Shown here: positions 25,537 through 33,499 of the stretch, in pieces
Layout of the letters: each line of letters starts with the position of its first letter
Numbering within the stretch: the first letter of the stretch is position 1
NCBI GenBank assembly: GCA_913055605.1
Contig: CAJXKJ010000019.1
Span: 1-52,256 of the forward strand
Source: an uncultured Euryhalocaulis sp.
GTDB lineage: Bacteria > Pseudomonadota > Alphaproteobacteria > Caulobacterales > Maricaulaceae
Direction: 5' to 3'
Length of the DNA stretch: 52,256 nt
Position numbers and translations under genes: made by a program
Notes under the pieces: model-generated
The model's database searches: none
Seen by the model: only the letters and a program-made list of their open reading frames with translations
Told to the model about the DNA's origin: nothing

Positions 25537-27266
25537 CCGGACAGATCGTCTGGACCGCGATTTTCGTGGGCGGCAGCTTCGCCCTCTATATCGGCATCGC
25601 CATCTGGGCCCGCGCGGCCTCCACCGGCGATTTCTATGTCGCGGGCCATCACGTCCATCCGGTGCTGAACGGCATGGCGACCGCCGCCGACTGGATGAGC
25701 GCCGCCTCCTTCCTGTCGATGGCCGGCATCATCGCCTTCGCCGGATACTGGGGCAGCGTCTATCTGATGGGCTGGACCGGCGGCTTCGTGCTGCTGGCGC
25801 TTCTGGTCGCGCCCTATCTGCGCCGGTTCGACAAATTCACCGTGCCGGACTTCATCGGCGACCGATATTATTCCAACGTCGCGCGCGTCATCGCCGTGGT
25901 CTGCGCCATCTTCGTCAGCTTCACCTATATCGCCGGCCAGATGCGCGGCGTCGGCGTGGCGTTCTCCGGCTTCCTCGGCATCGACGCCCAGCTCGGCGTC
26001 ATCATCGGCGGGCTGATCGTTCTGTTCTATGCCGGGCTCGGCGGCATGAAGGGCGTCACCTACACCCAGGTCGCGCAATATTGCGTCCTGATCTTCGCCT
26101 ATCTCACGCCCGCCATCTTCATCTCGATGATCGTGACGGGGAACGCGATCCCCCAGCTCGGCTTCCTGTCAAACGTCGCCGGAACGGACACGCCGGTGCT
26201 GGCCCGCCTCGACACGGTGCTCACCGATCTGGGCTTCACCGCCTACACAGAGAACACGCGCACCACGCACGACGTCTTCTTCATCACCCTGGCGCTGATG
26301 GCCGGCACCGCCGGCCTGCCGCACGTCATCATCCGCTTCTTCACCGTGCCGAAAGCGTCGGACGCGCGCCTGTCGGCCGGCTGGGCGCTGCTCTTCATCG
26401 CCATCCTCTATACGACCGCCCCCTCCATCGCCGCCTTCGCCCGCGCCAATTTCATCGAGACGGTGAACGAGTCCGTCTACGACCCCGCGCCCGGCGAAGA
26501 AGCCGAAGCAACCCCCGGCTGGTTCAAGGAATGGGAGCGCACGGGCCTGCTGGCCTGGGACGACAAGAACGATGACGGCCGCCTGCAATACCGCGCCGAC
26601 GAGTCGAACGAGCTGACCGTGGACCGGGACATCATGGTGCTGGCCAACCCCTCCATCGCCAACCTGCCCGGCTGGGTGATCGGCCTGGTGGTCGCCGGCG
26701 GCCTCGCCGCGGCGCTCTCCACCGCCGCGGGGCTGTTATTGGTGATCTCCTCGGCGATCAGCCACGATCTCTGCCGCCGCGTCCTGTTCCAGTCGATGAC
26801 CGACACGCAGGAGCTTCTGGCCGCGCGCCTGGCCGCGCTCGGCGCGGTTCTGGTCGCCATCCTCGCCGGGCTCTATCCGCCGGATTTCGTCGCGGCGGTC
26901 GTGGCCTTCGCCTTTGGCCTCGCCGCCTCGTCCTTCTTCCCGGCCATCCTGCTCGGCGTGTTCTGGGACCGCATGAACGTGTTCGGCGCGATGGCCGGCA
27001 TGATCACGGGCATCGTCTTCACCGGCGCCTATATCCTGGCCTTCAAGGTGTTCGGGATCTGGCCGGACAGCGCCGACTACTGGCTCTGGGGCATCTCGCC
27101 GGAGGGGATCGGCACGCTCGGCATGGCGCTGAATTTCGCGGTCGCTGTACCTGTGGCCTTGCTCACCCCGGCGCCCCCGGCGCATATCCGCGCCATGGTC
27201 CACGCCCTGCGCACGCCCGAGCCGATTATCGAGCCCGCATCGCACACGGCCGGCGGCGCGGTCTGA
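25533..27266 (+). CDS. Sodium:solute symporter (VC_2705/ActP-like subfamily)
   Basis: A 577-residue SSS-family carrier with about 13 membrane helices. The ATG at 25531-25535 region gives MTGQIVWTAIFVGGSF; the longer frame upstream is a shadow of the DUF4212 gene. Markers are DFYVAGHHVHPVLNGMATAADWMSAASFL and YFGLGGMKGVTYTQ-like sequence (GLGGMKGVTYTQVAQY), plus GLAAALSTAAGLLLVISSAISHDL in the C-half. The extended loop at about 310-380 is typical of the DUF4212-paired subfamily. Acetate or other short monocarboxylates are plausible substrates by analogy with ActP; this is not shown by sequence. Confidence 0.92.
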   Translation: MTGQIVWTAIFVGGSFALYIGIAIWARAASTGDFYVAGHHVHPVLNGMATAADWMSAASFLSMAGIIAFAGYWGSVYLMGWTGGFVLLALLVAPYLRRFDKFTVPDFIGDRYYSNVARVIAVVCAIFVSFTYIAGQMRGVGVAFSGFLGIDAQLGVIIGGLIVLFYAGLGGMKGVTYTQVAQYCVLIFAYLTPAIFISMIVTGNAIPQLGFLSNVAGTDTPVLARLDTVLTDLGFTAYTENTRTTHDVFFITLALMAGTAGLPHVIIRFFTVPKASDARLSAGWALLFIAILYTTAPSIAAFARANFIETVNESVYDPAPGEEAEATPGWFKEWERTGLLAWDDKNDDGRLQYRADESNELTVDRDIMVLANPSIANLPGWVIGLVVAGGLAAALSTAAGLLLVISSAISHDLCRRVLFQSMTDTQELLAARLAALGAVLVAILAGLYPPDFVAAVVAFAFGLAASSFFPAILLGVFWDRMNVFGAMAGMITGIVFTGAYILAFKVFGIWPDSADYWLWGISPEGIGTLGMALNFAVAVPVALLTPAPPAHIRAMVHALRTPEPIIEPASHTAGGAV

Positions 27267-27273
27267 CCGCCGC

Positions 27274-28548
27274 GTGATCCCGACCGGAAAGACGACGCCA
27301 CAGGAGCGCACGCGGGCCTTCCGCATCCTGTTCGTCTGCCTGATCGTCACCGGCGCGGGCAATTCGATCCTGTTCGCGATCCTGCCGCCGCTGGCGCGCC
27401 AGCTCGCGATCCCGGAAGTGGCCGTGGGCTTCATCTATACGCTGGCCTCGATCCTGTTCGTGCTGTCCAGCCCGCTCTGGGGCCATGCATCGGACAGTTT
27501 CGGCCGACGGCCGATGCTGGTGCTCAGCTTCTCGGCCTACGCCGCCTCCATGGCCTGCGTCGCCGCGGCGATCTGGCTGGGCCAGAAGGGCGTGCTCACC
27601 GGCGCGGCGCTGATCGCCGCCCTGATCCTGGCGCGCGCCGTCTACGGCGCCTTCGGCAGCGCCGGCACCCCCTCGGCCCAGGCCTATGTCGCCGACCGCA
27701 CCCCGCCGGAAAAACGGACCGAGGCCCTTGGCGGCCTCAGCGCCGCCTTCGGCGTCGGCGCGGCGGCGGGGCCGGGCGTTGCGGCCTGGATCGCCGCGCG
27801 CGCCGGCCTCATTACTCCCATCGTTCTGGTCGGGGTCATCGCGGTGATCGCGGCCTTCGCCATCGCCTTCCTGCTGCCCGAGCGCACCCCGCCGCGCCAG
27901 CAGACCGGCGACCGGGTGAATCTGCTCTCCAGCTTCGCCTTCGGCCTGGACCCGCGCGTCTATCCCTTCCTGATCTACGGGCTGTGCCTGTGGACCACGC
28001 ATGCGGTGACGCTGCAGACGGTCAATTTCTACGTCATGGACACGCTGGGCCAGGACGGCCCGATGGCGACCCAACTCGCCGGCGCGGTCCTGATGACCGG
28101 CGCCTTCTGCATGATGCTGGCCCAGCTGGTGCTGATCCCCCGCCTGAAATGGCCGCCGCGAAACCTGATGATCCTGGCCGCCTGCGTCGTGCTGGCCGCC
28201 CACATCCTGTTCGCCATCGCCCATTCGTTCGGGGAGATCATCGTGGCCATGGCCATCGTCGGCACCGGCATCGGGCTGGCCCGCCCCGGGGTCAGCGGCG
28301 GCATCTCGCTCGCCATCACGCCCGCCGAACAGGGCCGCGGCGCCGGCATGAACATGGCCGCCTCCGGCGTCGGCTTCCTGCTCGCGCCCTTCACCGGCCT
28401 GCTGACCTATCAGGCCATCGGCCCCTCGATCCCCTACTGGATCAACGCCGCCGCCGCGCTCTTCGCGCTCGCCTTCGCCATCATGCACCCCGGCCTCCGC
28501 GGCCGCCCCCAGATCGAAGACACGCCGCCGGACCAGCCGGACCCGTAG
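27274..28548 (+). CDS. MFS exporter, TetA-like family
   Basis: A 424-residue protein with about 12 helices, beginning at a GTG 7 bases after the symporter stop. The loop 2-3 motif GHASDSFGRRPMLVLSF fits MFS motif A (G-x-x-x-D-x-x-G-R-R). RAVYGAFGSAGTPSAQAYVAD and the motif-C-like FGVGAAAGPGVAAW are as in drug:H+ antiporters of the TetA/DHA1 group. Drug export is a family-based guess; native substrates of such chromosomal members are usually unknown. No regulator sits beside it. Confidence 0.85.
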   Translation: MIPTGKTTPQERTRAFRILFVCLIVTGAGNSILFAILPPLARQLAIPEVAVGFIYTLASILFVLSSPLWGHASDSFGRRPMLVLSFSAYAASMACVAAAIWLGQKGVLTGAALIAALILARAVYGAFGSAGTPSAQAYVADRTPPEKRTEALGGLSAAFGVGAAAGPGVAAWIAARAGLITPIVLVGVIAVIAAFAIAFLLPERTPPRQQTGDRVNLLSSFAFGLDPRVYPFLIYGLCLWTTHAVTLQTVNFYVMDTLGQDGPMATQLAGAVLMTGAFCMMLAQLVLIPRLKWPPRNLMILAACVVLAAHILFAIAHSFGEIIVAMAIVGTGIGLARPGVSGGISLAITPAEQGRGAGMNMAASGVGFLLAPFTGLLTYQAIGPSIPYWINAAAALFALAFAIMHPGLRGRPQIEDTPPDQPDP

Positions 28549-28557
28549 GGCTGGCGC

Positions 28558-29769
28558 CTACTCCGCCGCCGCCCTTACCCGCGCCAGCAGATCGGCGCTG
28601 ACCGCCCCGTCCGGGGTCAGGCCGTTATCGGTCTGGAAGGCGCGGATCGCCGCGCGCGTGTTCGGCCCGATCACCCCGTCCACGCCCTGGGTGTCGTATC
28701 CCGCCGCCGTCAGCCCGGCCTGCAGCGCCTCGGCGTCGTCCACGCTCATGCGCGGCTCGGTGCGCGGCCACTGGCCGATCACGCCCCGCCCGCCGGCCAG
28801 CCGGTTGGCCAGCATGGAGACGGCGAGGGCGTAGGAGCTGGAATTGTTATAGGCGCGGATCACCCGGAAATTCTCGGTGGTCAGGAAGGCCGGCCCCGCC
28901 GCGCCCGCCGGGGCGAACAGCGACGCCCCGCGCTCCACGTCCTCGCTGCGCCAGGGCGCATGGTCGGCGCGCTGCGCGCCCTCCATCAGCCATTGCCGCA
29001 CCGGGCGCGGGGTTTCCGAGGCGCCCCAGTCGAACCCTTCGGGCAGATGCACCTCTACGGCGGGCGGCAGGCCGGGGATCCATCCCGCCTCGGCTAGATA
29101 ATGCGCCGCGCTGGCCAGCGCGTCGCCCTCGTCCGCCCAGATGTCCTTCAGCCCGTCCTCGTTCCAGTCCTGCGCGAACCGGCGGTACGAGGTCGGCATG
29201 AACTGGGTCTGGCCCATCGCCCCGGCCCAGCTGCCGCGCAGCTGGTCGCGCCGCGCCTCGCCGTCGCGCAGCATGTCCAGGATCGCGAACAGCTCGCCGC
29301 GCACGAAATCGGTGCGCCAGCCGCTCCAGCCCAGCGTCGCCAGCGCCGTCGGCGTGTCGTTGTCGCCCTGCACCTCGCCATAGGCGCTCTCCAGCCCCCA
29401 GATGGAGACCAGAACGTGCCGGTCGACGCCATAGCGCTGCTCGATCGCCTCCAGCAGCTTCCCGTTGGCGGCGATCCGGCCCCGCCCGTCGGCCACCCGC
29501 CGGTCGGAAATCGCGCTGTCCAGATAGTCCCAGACCGGCCGCACGAATTCGGGCTGGTTCTGCGACTGGCGGATCGCCGTCTCGTTCGCCGGGGCGCCGT
29601 CCACGAACAGCGAATCCACCAGCGCGGCGTCATATCCGCGCGACCGGGCGCGATCCTCGAAATCCGCGGTCCAGCCGACAAGGCCGGACTGCGCCGCGGC
29701 TGATCCCGCCGCGCCGGCGCCCGTCAGGACGCAAAGCGTTGAAATTGCTGCGGTCGTGGCGGTTTTCAT
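28558..29769 (-). CDS. Lytic murein transglycosylase (MltB/SLT_2) with peptidoglycan-binding domain
   Basis: Cleaves the MurNAc-GlcNAc bond of peptidoglycan with formation of 1,6-anhydroMurNAc. The 403-residue protein has a signal peptide (cleavage near AAA-QSG, residue 27). The SLT_2 domain (about 30-330) has the catalytic Glu127 in VSIWGLESAYGEVQGD, and GSWAGAMGQTQFMPTSY follows. A C-terminal PG_binding_1 domain (about 340-400) includes GLTAAGYDTQGVDGVIGPNTRAAIRAFQ. The ATG at 29767-29769 has CTCC/GGAGTG-type sequence just upstream; the frame stays open far beyond without a signal. It is divergent from rpmJ and lies in a window rich in peptidoglycan enzymes. Confidence 0.94.
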   Translation of the reverse strand: MKTATTAAISTLCVLTGAGAAGSAAAQSGLVGWTADFEDRARSRGYDAALVDSLFVDGAPANETAIRQSQNQPEFVRPVWDYLDSAISDRRVADGRGRIAANGKLLEAIEQRYGVDRHVLVSIWGLESAYGEVQGDNDTPTALATLGWSGWRTDFVRGELFAILDMLRDGEARRDQLRGSWAGAMGQTQFMPTSYRRFAQDWNEDGLKDIWADEGDALASAAHYLAEAGWIPGLPPAVEVHLPEGFDWGASETPRPVRQWLMEGAQRADHAPWRSEDVERGASLFAPAGAAGPAFLTTENFRVIRAYNNSSSYALAVSMLANRLAGGRGVIGQWPRTEPRMSVDDAEALQAGLTAAGYDTQGVDGVIGPNTRAAIRAFQTDNGLTPDGAVSADLLARVRAAAE

Positions 29770-29834
29770 GCACTCCTCCCGGCGCCGGACGCTATTGCCG
29801 CCGCGGGGCGGCGCGCAAGGCGCATATCCATGCG

Positions 29835-29863
29835 TTGACAGACGAAAGCGGCGAACATAGGTT
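29835..29863 (+). promoter_or_regulatory. Probable sigma-70 promoter of rpmJ
   Basis: Consensus TTGACA at 29835-29840, a 17-base spacer, and TAGGTT at 29858-29863. Transcription would start near 29870, giving a leader of about 26 bases before the rpmJ ATG. Confidence 0.55.
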
Positions 29864-29895
29864 CCGCGCCTTCTTTGGCCGGGGCAATGCGTCCG

Positions 29896-30021
29896 ATGAA
29901 AGTCAGAAGCTCTATCAAGTCGCTGAAAGCGCGCCACCGCGCCTGTCAGGTCGTGCGCCGTCGCGGCCGGGTCTATGTGATCAACAAGAAAGACCCGCGC
30001 TTTAAGGCTCGGCAGGGGTAA
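29896..30021 (+). CDS. rpmJ: 50S ribosomal protein L36, zinc-free (C-minus) type
   Basis: A 41-codon gene that ORF finders with common length cutoffs miss. The protein starts [20 protein letters not shown] and ends [12 protein letters not shown], matching the type-2 L36 of proteobacteria. It has a single Cys (17) and lacks the C-C-C-H zinc ribbon of the classical L36. It binds 23S rRNA in the large subunit. An in-frame ATG lies three codons upstream (29887), but the conserved start is at 29896. A consensus promoter precedes it and two tandem hairpins follow. Confidence 0.95.
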   Translation: MKVRSSIKSLKARHRACQVVRRRGRVYVINKKDPRFKARQG

Positions 30022-30040
30022 GAGGCGGTCGCGCAAGCGG

Positions 30041-30092
30041 CAAATCGCATCGCGATTTGAGCCTCGAACGCCCTCACGGATTCCGTGAGGGC
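30041..30092 (+). terminator. Tandem hairpins downstream of rpmJ
   Basis: Two inverted repeats follow the rpmJ stop: CAAATCGC (30041-30048) / GCGATTTG (30052-30059), and GCCCTCACGG (30070-30079) / CCGTGAGGGC (30083-30092), each with a 3-base loop. The stable stems fit transcript termination or 3' protection, but no clear T-run follows, so this is a tentative terminator. Confidence 0.5.
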
Positions 30093-30200
30093 CGGACCCC
30101 CGGTCCCGACACCCGCACACATTTTCGGCAGTAAGTCCGCCCGCCACCGCCGGTGCAGGCGCGGCCTTCTTTTCGCCGCCGCCGCGTTTATGATCGGGGC

Positions 30201-30788
30201 ATGACGCCTGCTCCGCTGACGGCCCTGCTGCTCACGCTCCTGCCTTTCGGCGGCGGCGAGCCCCATCCCGAACAGGATCCCGCCGCGCAGGAGCAGGAAG
30301 CCCCGCGTCCCGAGGCGCTGGACTCCCTCTATGACGAACTCGCCGCGGCCGGCAGCGAAGAGGCCGCGGCCGCCGTCGCCACGCAGATCGAGACGCTGTG
30401 GGAAAGCTCCGGCAGCGCCACCGCCGATCTGCTGATGGAGCGCGCGACCGCGGCCATGGCCGCCGACGACCAGGACATGGCCGAGCGGCATCTGGACGAC
30501 GCCCTGCGCTTCGCCCCCGATTACGCCGAGGGCTGGGTGCGCCGCGCCCAGCTCTATTCCCGCCGCGACGAGCACAGCGAGGCGCTGGCCGCGCTGGAAA
30601 AGGCGCTCACCGCCGATCCGCGCCATTATCGCGCGCTGATGACGCTGGCCCGCACGCTGGACAGCATGAATTCCGCCCAGGGCGCCTATGAAGCCTTCGG
30701 CGAGGCGCTGAAGGTCCACCCCTTCCTGGAGGAGGCGGAGCAGGAGCGCCGCCGCCTCGCCCCGCAGGTCGAAGGCCGCGAACTCTGA
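30201..30788 (+). CDS. TPR-repeat protein, exported or membrane-anchored
   Basis: A 195-residue protein. It starts with a short hydrophobic segment (MTPAPLTALLLTLLPFGGG), perhaps a signal, then an acidic/Glu-Gln-rich linker. Two to three TPR motifs follow at about 95-175: DLLMERATAAMAADDQDMAERHLDDAL, APDYAEGWVRRAQLYSRRDEHSEALAALEKAL and DPRHYRALMTLARTLDSMNSAQGAYEAFGEAL. TPRs mediate protein binding; the partner is unknown. The stop is 5 bases before the hydrolase start, so the two genes are likely co-transcribed. Confidence 0.85.
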   Translation: MTPAPLTALLLTLLPFGGGEPHPEQDPAAQEQEAPRPEALDSLYDELAAAGSEEAAAAVATQIETLWESSGSATADLLMERATAAMAADDQDMAERHLDDALRFAPDYAEGWVRRAQLYSRRDEHSEALAALEKALTADPRHYRALMTLARTLDSMNSAQGAYEAFGEALKVHPFLEEAEQERRRLAPQVEGREL

Positions 30789-30792
30789 CCGC

Positions 30793-31728
30793 ATGCCGCC
30801 CTGTCTCATCCGCGCCGCCGCGGCTCTGCTTGTCCTTGTGACCGCCGCCTGCGCGGCGGCGGACATCCCGCCCGCCCCGGGCCGGATGGTGCTGACCGGA
30901 AACAGTCAGATTTTCGTCCGCGAATGGGGCGCGCCCGGCGCGCCGCCGGTCCTGCTCATTCACGGCGCGGCCTCGCATTCCGGCGTGTTCGAGCCCTCGC
31001 TCGCCCCCGCGCTGGCCGCGGATTTCCATCTCTACGCCTATGACCGCCCCGGCATGGGCCGCACCGAGGACCGGCCGGACGTCCGCGGCCTCGCCATGCA
31101 GGCCGCCGCCGCCGCGGACGTGATCGCCGCGCTGGATCTGGATCGGCCGGTCGTGGTCGCCCATTCCTATGGCGGCGCGGTGGCGCTGCGCCTGGCGCTC
31201 GACCGGCCGGACCTGATCTCCGGCCTCGTCCTGCTGTCCCCCGCCAGCCATCCCTGGCCCGGCGGCGTCGCCTGGCATTATCATTTGTCCGGCAATCCGC
31301 TTCTCGCCCCGGTCTTCAACCGCGCCATCGTGCCGCTGGCCGGCGGCGGCGCCATCGAAAGCGGGCTGGAGGGCAGTTTCTCGCCCCAGCCCATCCCGCC
31401 GGATTACCGCGACACCGCCGAGATCGACCTCGCTCTGCTCCCCCGCGCCCTGCGCGCCAACGCCGAAGACATGACCGCGCTGAAGGGCGAGCTGATCGAT
31501 CAGGCCCCGAACTACCCGCAGATCGCGATACCCGTCGCCATCCTGGCCGGCGACGCCGACGGCACGGTCTCCACCGACATCCACGCCCGCGCGCTGGACC
31601 GCGACATCCCCAATGCCCGCCTCGTCGTCCTGCCGGGGATCGGCCACATGACGCCGGAAGTCGCGCCGGAACAGGTCGCCCCCCTGATCGGCTGGGTGCT
31701 GGAACAGGCGGAGAGCCCTGCGCAATGA
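30793..31728 (+). CDS. Alpha/beta hydrolase, exported
   Basis: A 311-residue alpha/beta-hydrolase-fold enzyme with an N-terminal export signal (LIRAAAALLVLVTAACAAA); Cys20 could be a lipidation site, but the lipobox is imperfect. The oxyanion segment is LLIHGAASHSG; the nucleophile Ser125 lies in VVAHSYGGAVAL; the acid is in LAGDADGTVS; and the catalytic His is in LPGIGHMTPEVAPE. The triad is complete, so it should be active. The substrate (ester, lactone or haloalkane) cannot be told. It overlaps the next gene by 4 bases. Confidence 0.9.
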   Translation: MPPCLIRAAAALLVLVTAACAAADIPPAPGRMVLTGNSQIFVREWGAPGAPPVLLIHGAASHSGVFEPSLAPALAADFHLYAYDRPGMGRTEDRPDVRGLAMQAAAAADVIAALDLDRPVVVAHSYGGAVALRLALDRPDLISGLVLLSPASHPWPGGVAWHYHLSGNPLLAPVFNRAIVPLAGGGAIESGLEGSFSPQPIPPDYRDTAEIDLALLPRALRANAEDMTALKGELIDQAPNYPQIAIPVAILAGDADGTVSTDIHARALDRDIPNARLVVLPGIGHMTPEVAPEQVAPLIGWVLEQAESPAQ

Positions 31729-32450
31729 CCGCGCCGCGCGCCTGCGACTACGCCCTCGCCTATCCGTTCGAACAGCCGCGCGGCCCCTTCGTCTTCGCCG
31801 CCGGCCAGGCCGTGCATGAGGGGGAGGCGGACTTCGCCGCGCTGATGGACCGCGCCATGGCCGCCCCGCGCACCGCGGTCATCGCCTGCGGCTCCAACGC
31901 CTCGCCCGCCCGGCTGCGCGAGAAATTCCCGGGCGACTGTCTGGTCCCGACGCTCGCCGTCACGCTGCGCGACTATGTCGTGACGCACAGCGCCAAATTC
32001 TGCTCCTACGCCGCCATGCCGGCCACGCTGCATCCCTGGCCCGGCGCGGTCGCCCGCCTCTACGTCAACATGCTGGACGCGGCGGAGCTCGAGACGATGG
32101 ACGGCACCGAGGCGCTGGGCGACGAATACGACCGCGCCATTTTCGACTTCTCCGCCGCCTCCGGCCTGCCGTCCGGAACGCTGGCGGTGGAGGCCTATGT
32201 CAGCCGCGCCGGCGCCTTCGCGCCGGACGGCGCGCGCCCCGCCCCCAGCGCCGCCGCCGATCAGGACGCGCCCGGCCTGACCTCCCTTACCCAGCGTCAG
32301 GCGGTGGAGACCGCCATGGCCCTGCTCGGCGAATCCGGCCCGGTGGAGGATTTTCTGGACCGGATCGCGGCCGACGATCCCTGGCGCCGCGCCGCCAACG
32401 CCCGGCTGAAGGCCCAATGGTCCCTGCCCTTTGCGCTCGCCGGCAGCTAA
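31725..32450 (+). CDS. Gamma-glutamylcyclotransferase-like protein (tentative)
   Basis: A 241-residue cytoplasmic-looking protein. The segment AVIACGSNASPARLREKF (51-68) matches the first strand and glycine loop of GGCT-fold proteins (usually YGSN). VARLYVNMLDAAELETMDGTEALGDEYDR (109-137) matches the later L-D-x-x-E-x-x-x-x-x-Y-x-R block, in which Glu129 sits at the usual catalytic acid position. Tyr is replaced by Cys55, and an unfamiliar N-terminal region and a helical C-terminal region of about 100 residues flank the fold. GGCTs cyclise gamma-glutamyl groups; activity here is unproven. It is translationally coupled to the hydrolase upstream. Confidence 0.55.
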   Translation: MTAPRACDYALAYPFEQPRGPFVFAAGQAVHEGEADFAALMDRAMAAPRTAVIACGSNASPARLREKFPGDCLVPTLAVTLRDYVVTHSAKFCSYAAMPATLHPWPGAVARLYVNMLDAAELETMDGTEALGDEYDRAIFDFSAASGLPSGTLAVEAYVSRAGAFAPDGARPAPSAAADQDAPGLTSLTQRQAVETAMALLGESGPVEDFLDRIAADDPWRRAANARLKAQWSLPFALAGS

Positions 32451-32577
32451 GCCCGCCCGCGCGCCCGTATGAGTCCGGCTGGGGATAACCGCCCCGCCCG
32501 CCTTGCGGCGCCGGAAAGCCGCGCACTAGAACCAGCCCTTCTCCTACCGTCCAACCGCCAGTCCACAGGATGCCCGC

Positions 32578-32862
32578 ATGGCCGAAGCCGCGTTCGAAGA
32601 CGACGCCGTCACCCAGCCGCAATCGCTGGACACCTCCGGCAAGGAAAAGCTGCGCAGCTTCATCTCCCGGATCGAGCGGCTGGAGGCCGACAAGGCCGAG
32701 GTCATGGCCGACATGAAGGAGGTCTACGCCGAGGCGAAAGCCATGGGCTACGACACCAAGATCATGCGCCAGGTCATCCGCATCCGGAAAATGGACAAGA
32801 ACGACCGCATCGAACAGGAATCGGTCCTGGACCTGTATCTCGACGCGCTTGGCGATCTCTAG
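32578..32862 (+). CDS. gapR: Nucleoid-associated protein GapR (DUF2312)
   Basis: A 94-residue DNA-binding protein that in Caulobacter clamps overtwisted AT-rich DNA and stimulates type II topoisomerases. The core is diagnostic: KEKLRSFISRIERLEADKAEVMADMKEVYAEAKAMG (coiled-coil helix) and DTKIMRQVIRIRKMDKNDRIEQESVLDLYLDALGDL. The N-terminal 18 residues are variable. It sits 22 bases upstream of a basic hypothetical protein and is not obviously in an operon with the genes before it (127-base gap). Confidence 0.95.
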   Translation: MAEAAFEDDAVTQPQSLDTSGKEKLRSFISRIERLEADKAEVMADMKEVYAEAKAMGYDTKIMRQVIRIRKMDKNDRIEQESVLDLYLDALGDL

Positions 32863-32884
32863 GGGCTTCCGCTAGCGTGGCGCC

Positions 32885-33325
32885 ATGCCGCGCGAGGTCG
32901 ATGAGCGAAAGACGCGACGGGCGCTGAACCGGGTGCGCCGCGCCAAAGCGGACGCAGAGGCGCGCGGCGAGGAATTTTCCGACTGGGAATCCGAATTCGT
33001 CGAATCCGTGGAGACGCGGCTGAAGACGTTCGGCTCGGCCTTCACCGATCCCGAAAAAGGCGACCTCTCCGAACCGCTCTCCGGCCGCCAGCGCCTGAAG
33101 CTGAACGAAGTCGCGAAAAAGGCCAAAGGCGCCGCGAAACCGCAAAAGCCGCCAAAAGCCCGCAAGGGTCTACAGACGCGCAAACCCATGTCGCGCGGCA
33201 AGGGCGGCAAGGGCGGCAAATCCTGGACGCCGCGCGTGCGCGACATCAATGACGACATCCCGGAGGAGGACCGCTCCCTCTTCACCGGCCCGCCCACGCT
33301 CCGCGTGGTCCGGGACGACGACTAG
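32885..33325 (+). CDS. Basic protein of unknown function next to gapR
   Basis: A 146-residue protein in three parts: an acidic/basic helical N-terminus (KTRRALNRVRRAKADAEARGEEFSDWESEFVESVETRL), a middle Lys/Ala/Pro/Gly-rich stretch (AKKAKGAAKPQKPPKARK, then RGKGGKGGKSW), and a conserved-looking acidic tail (PRVRDINDDIPEEDRSLF). The basic low-complexity part suggests nucleic-acid binding. No family was recognised. It follows gapR by 22 bases on the same strand, so the two may share a transcript. Confidence 0.65.
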   Translation: MPREVDERKTRRALNRVRRAKADAEARGEEFSDWESEFVESVETRLKTFGSAFTDPEKGDLSEPLSGRQRLKLNEVAKKAKGAAKPQKPPKARKGLQTRKPMSRGKGGKGGKSWTPRVRDINDDIPEEDRSLFTGPPTLRVVRDDD

Positions 33326-33351
33326 AACACGCGCCGGCCACCTCTTGAGGG

Positions 33352-33495
33352 TCAGGCCCGGCGCTTGTCCTTCTCGGCCCCGGCCGCGTCTTTCGCGGGC
33401 CGGCGAACCATCCGGGAGGCCAGCCGCGCGAACGAGTCGGCGTCCAGCCCGGCGGGCGTGCGCATATAGGGAATGTGGCTGGTGTCGACGGCCAT
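33352..33495 (-). CDS. 47-residue protein downstream of the sigma-54 regulator
   Basis: A short gene whose ATG (33493-33495) lies 4 bases after the stop of the sigma-54 activator on the same strand. The product, MAVDTSHIPYMRTPAGLDADSF..., ends in a highly charged Lys/Arg/Ala tail. The reading frame stays open upstream into the regulator, but only this part has protein-like composition distinct from that gene. No family was recognised. Close spacing suggests co-expression with the regulator. Confidence 0.5.
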   Translation of the reverse strand: MAVDTSHIPYMRTPAGLDADSFARLASRMVRRPAKDAAGAEKDKRRA

Positions 33496-33499
33496 GGCG

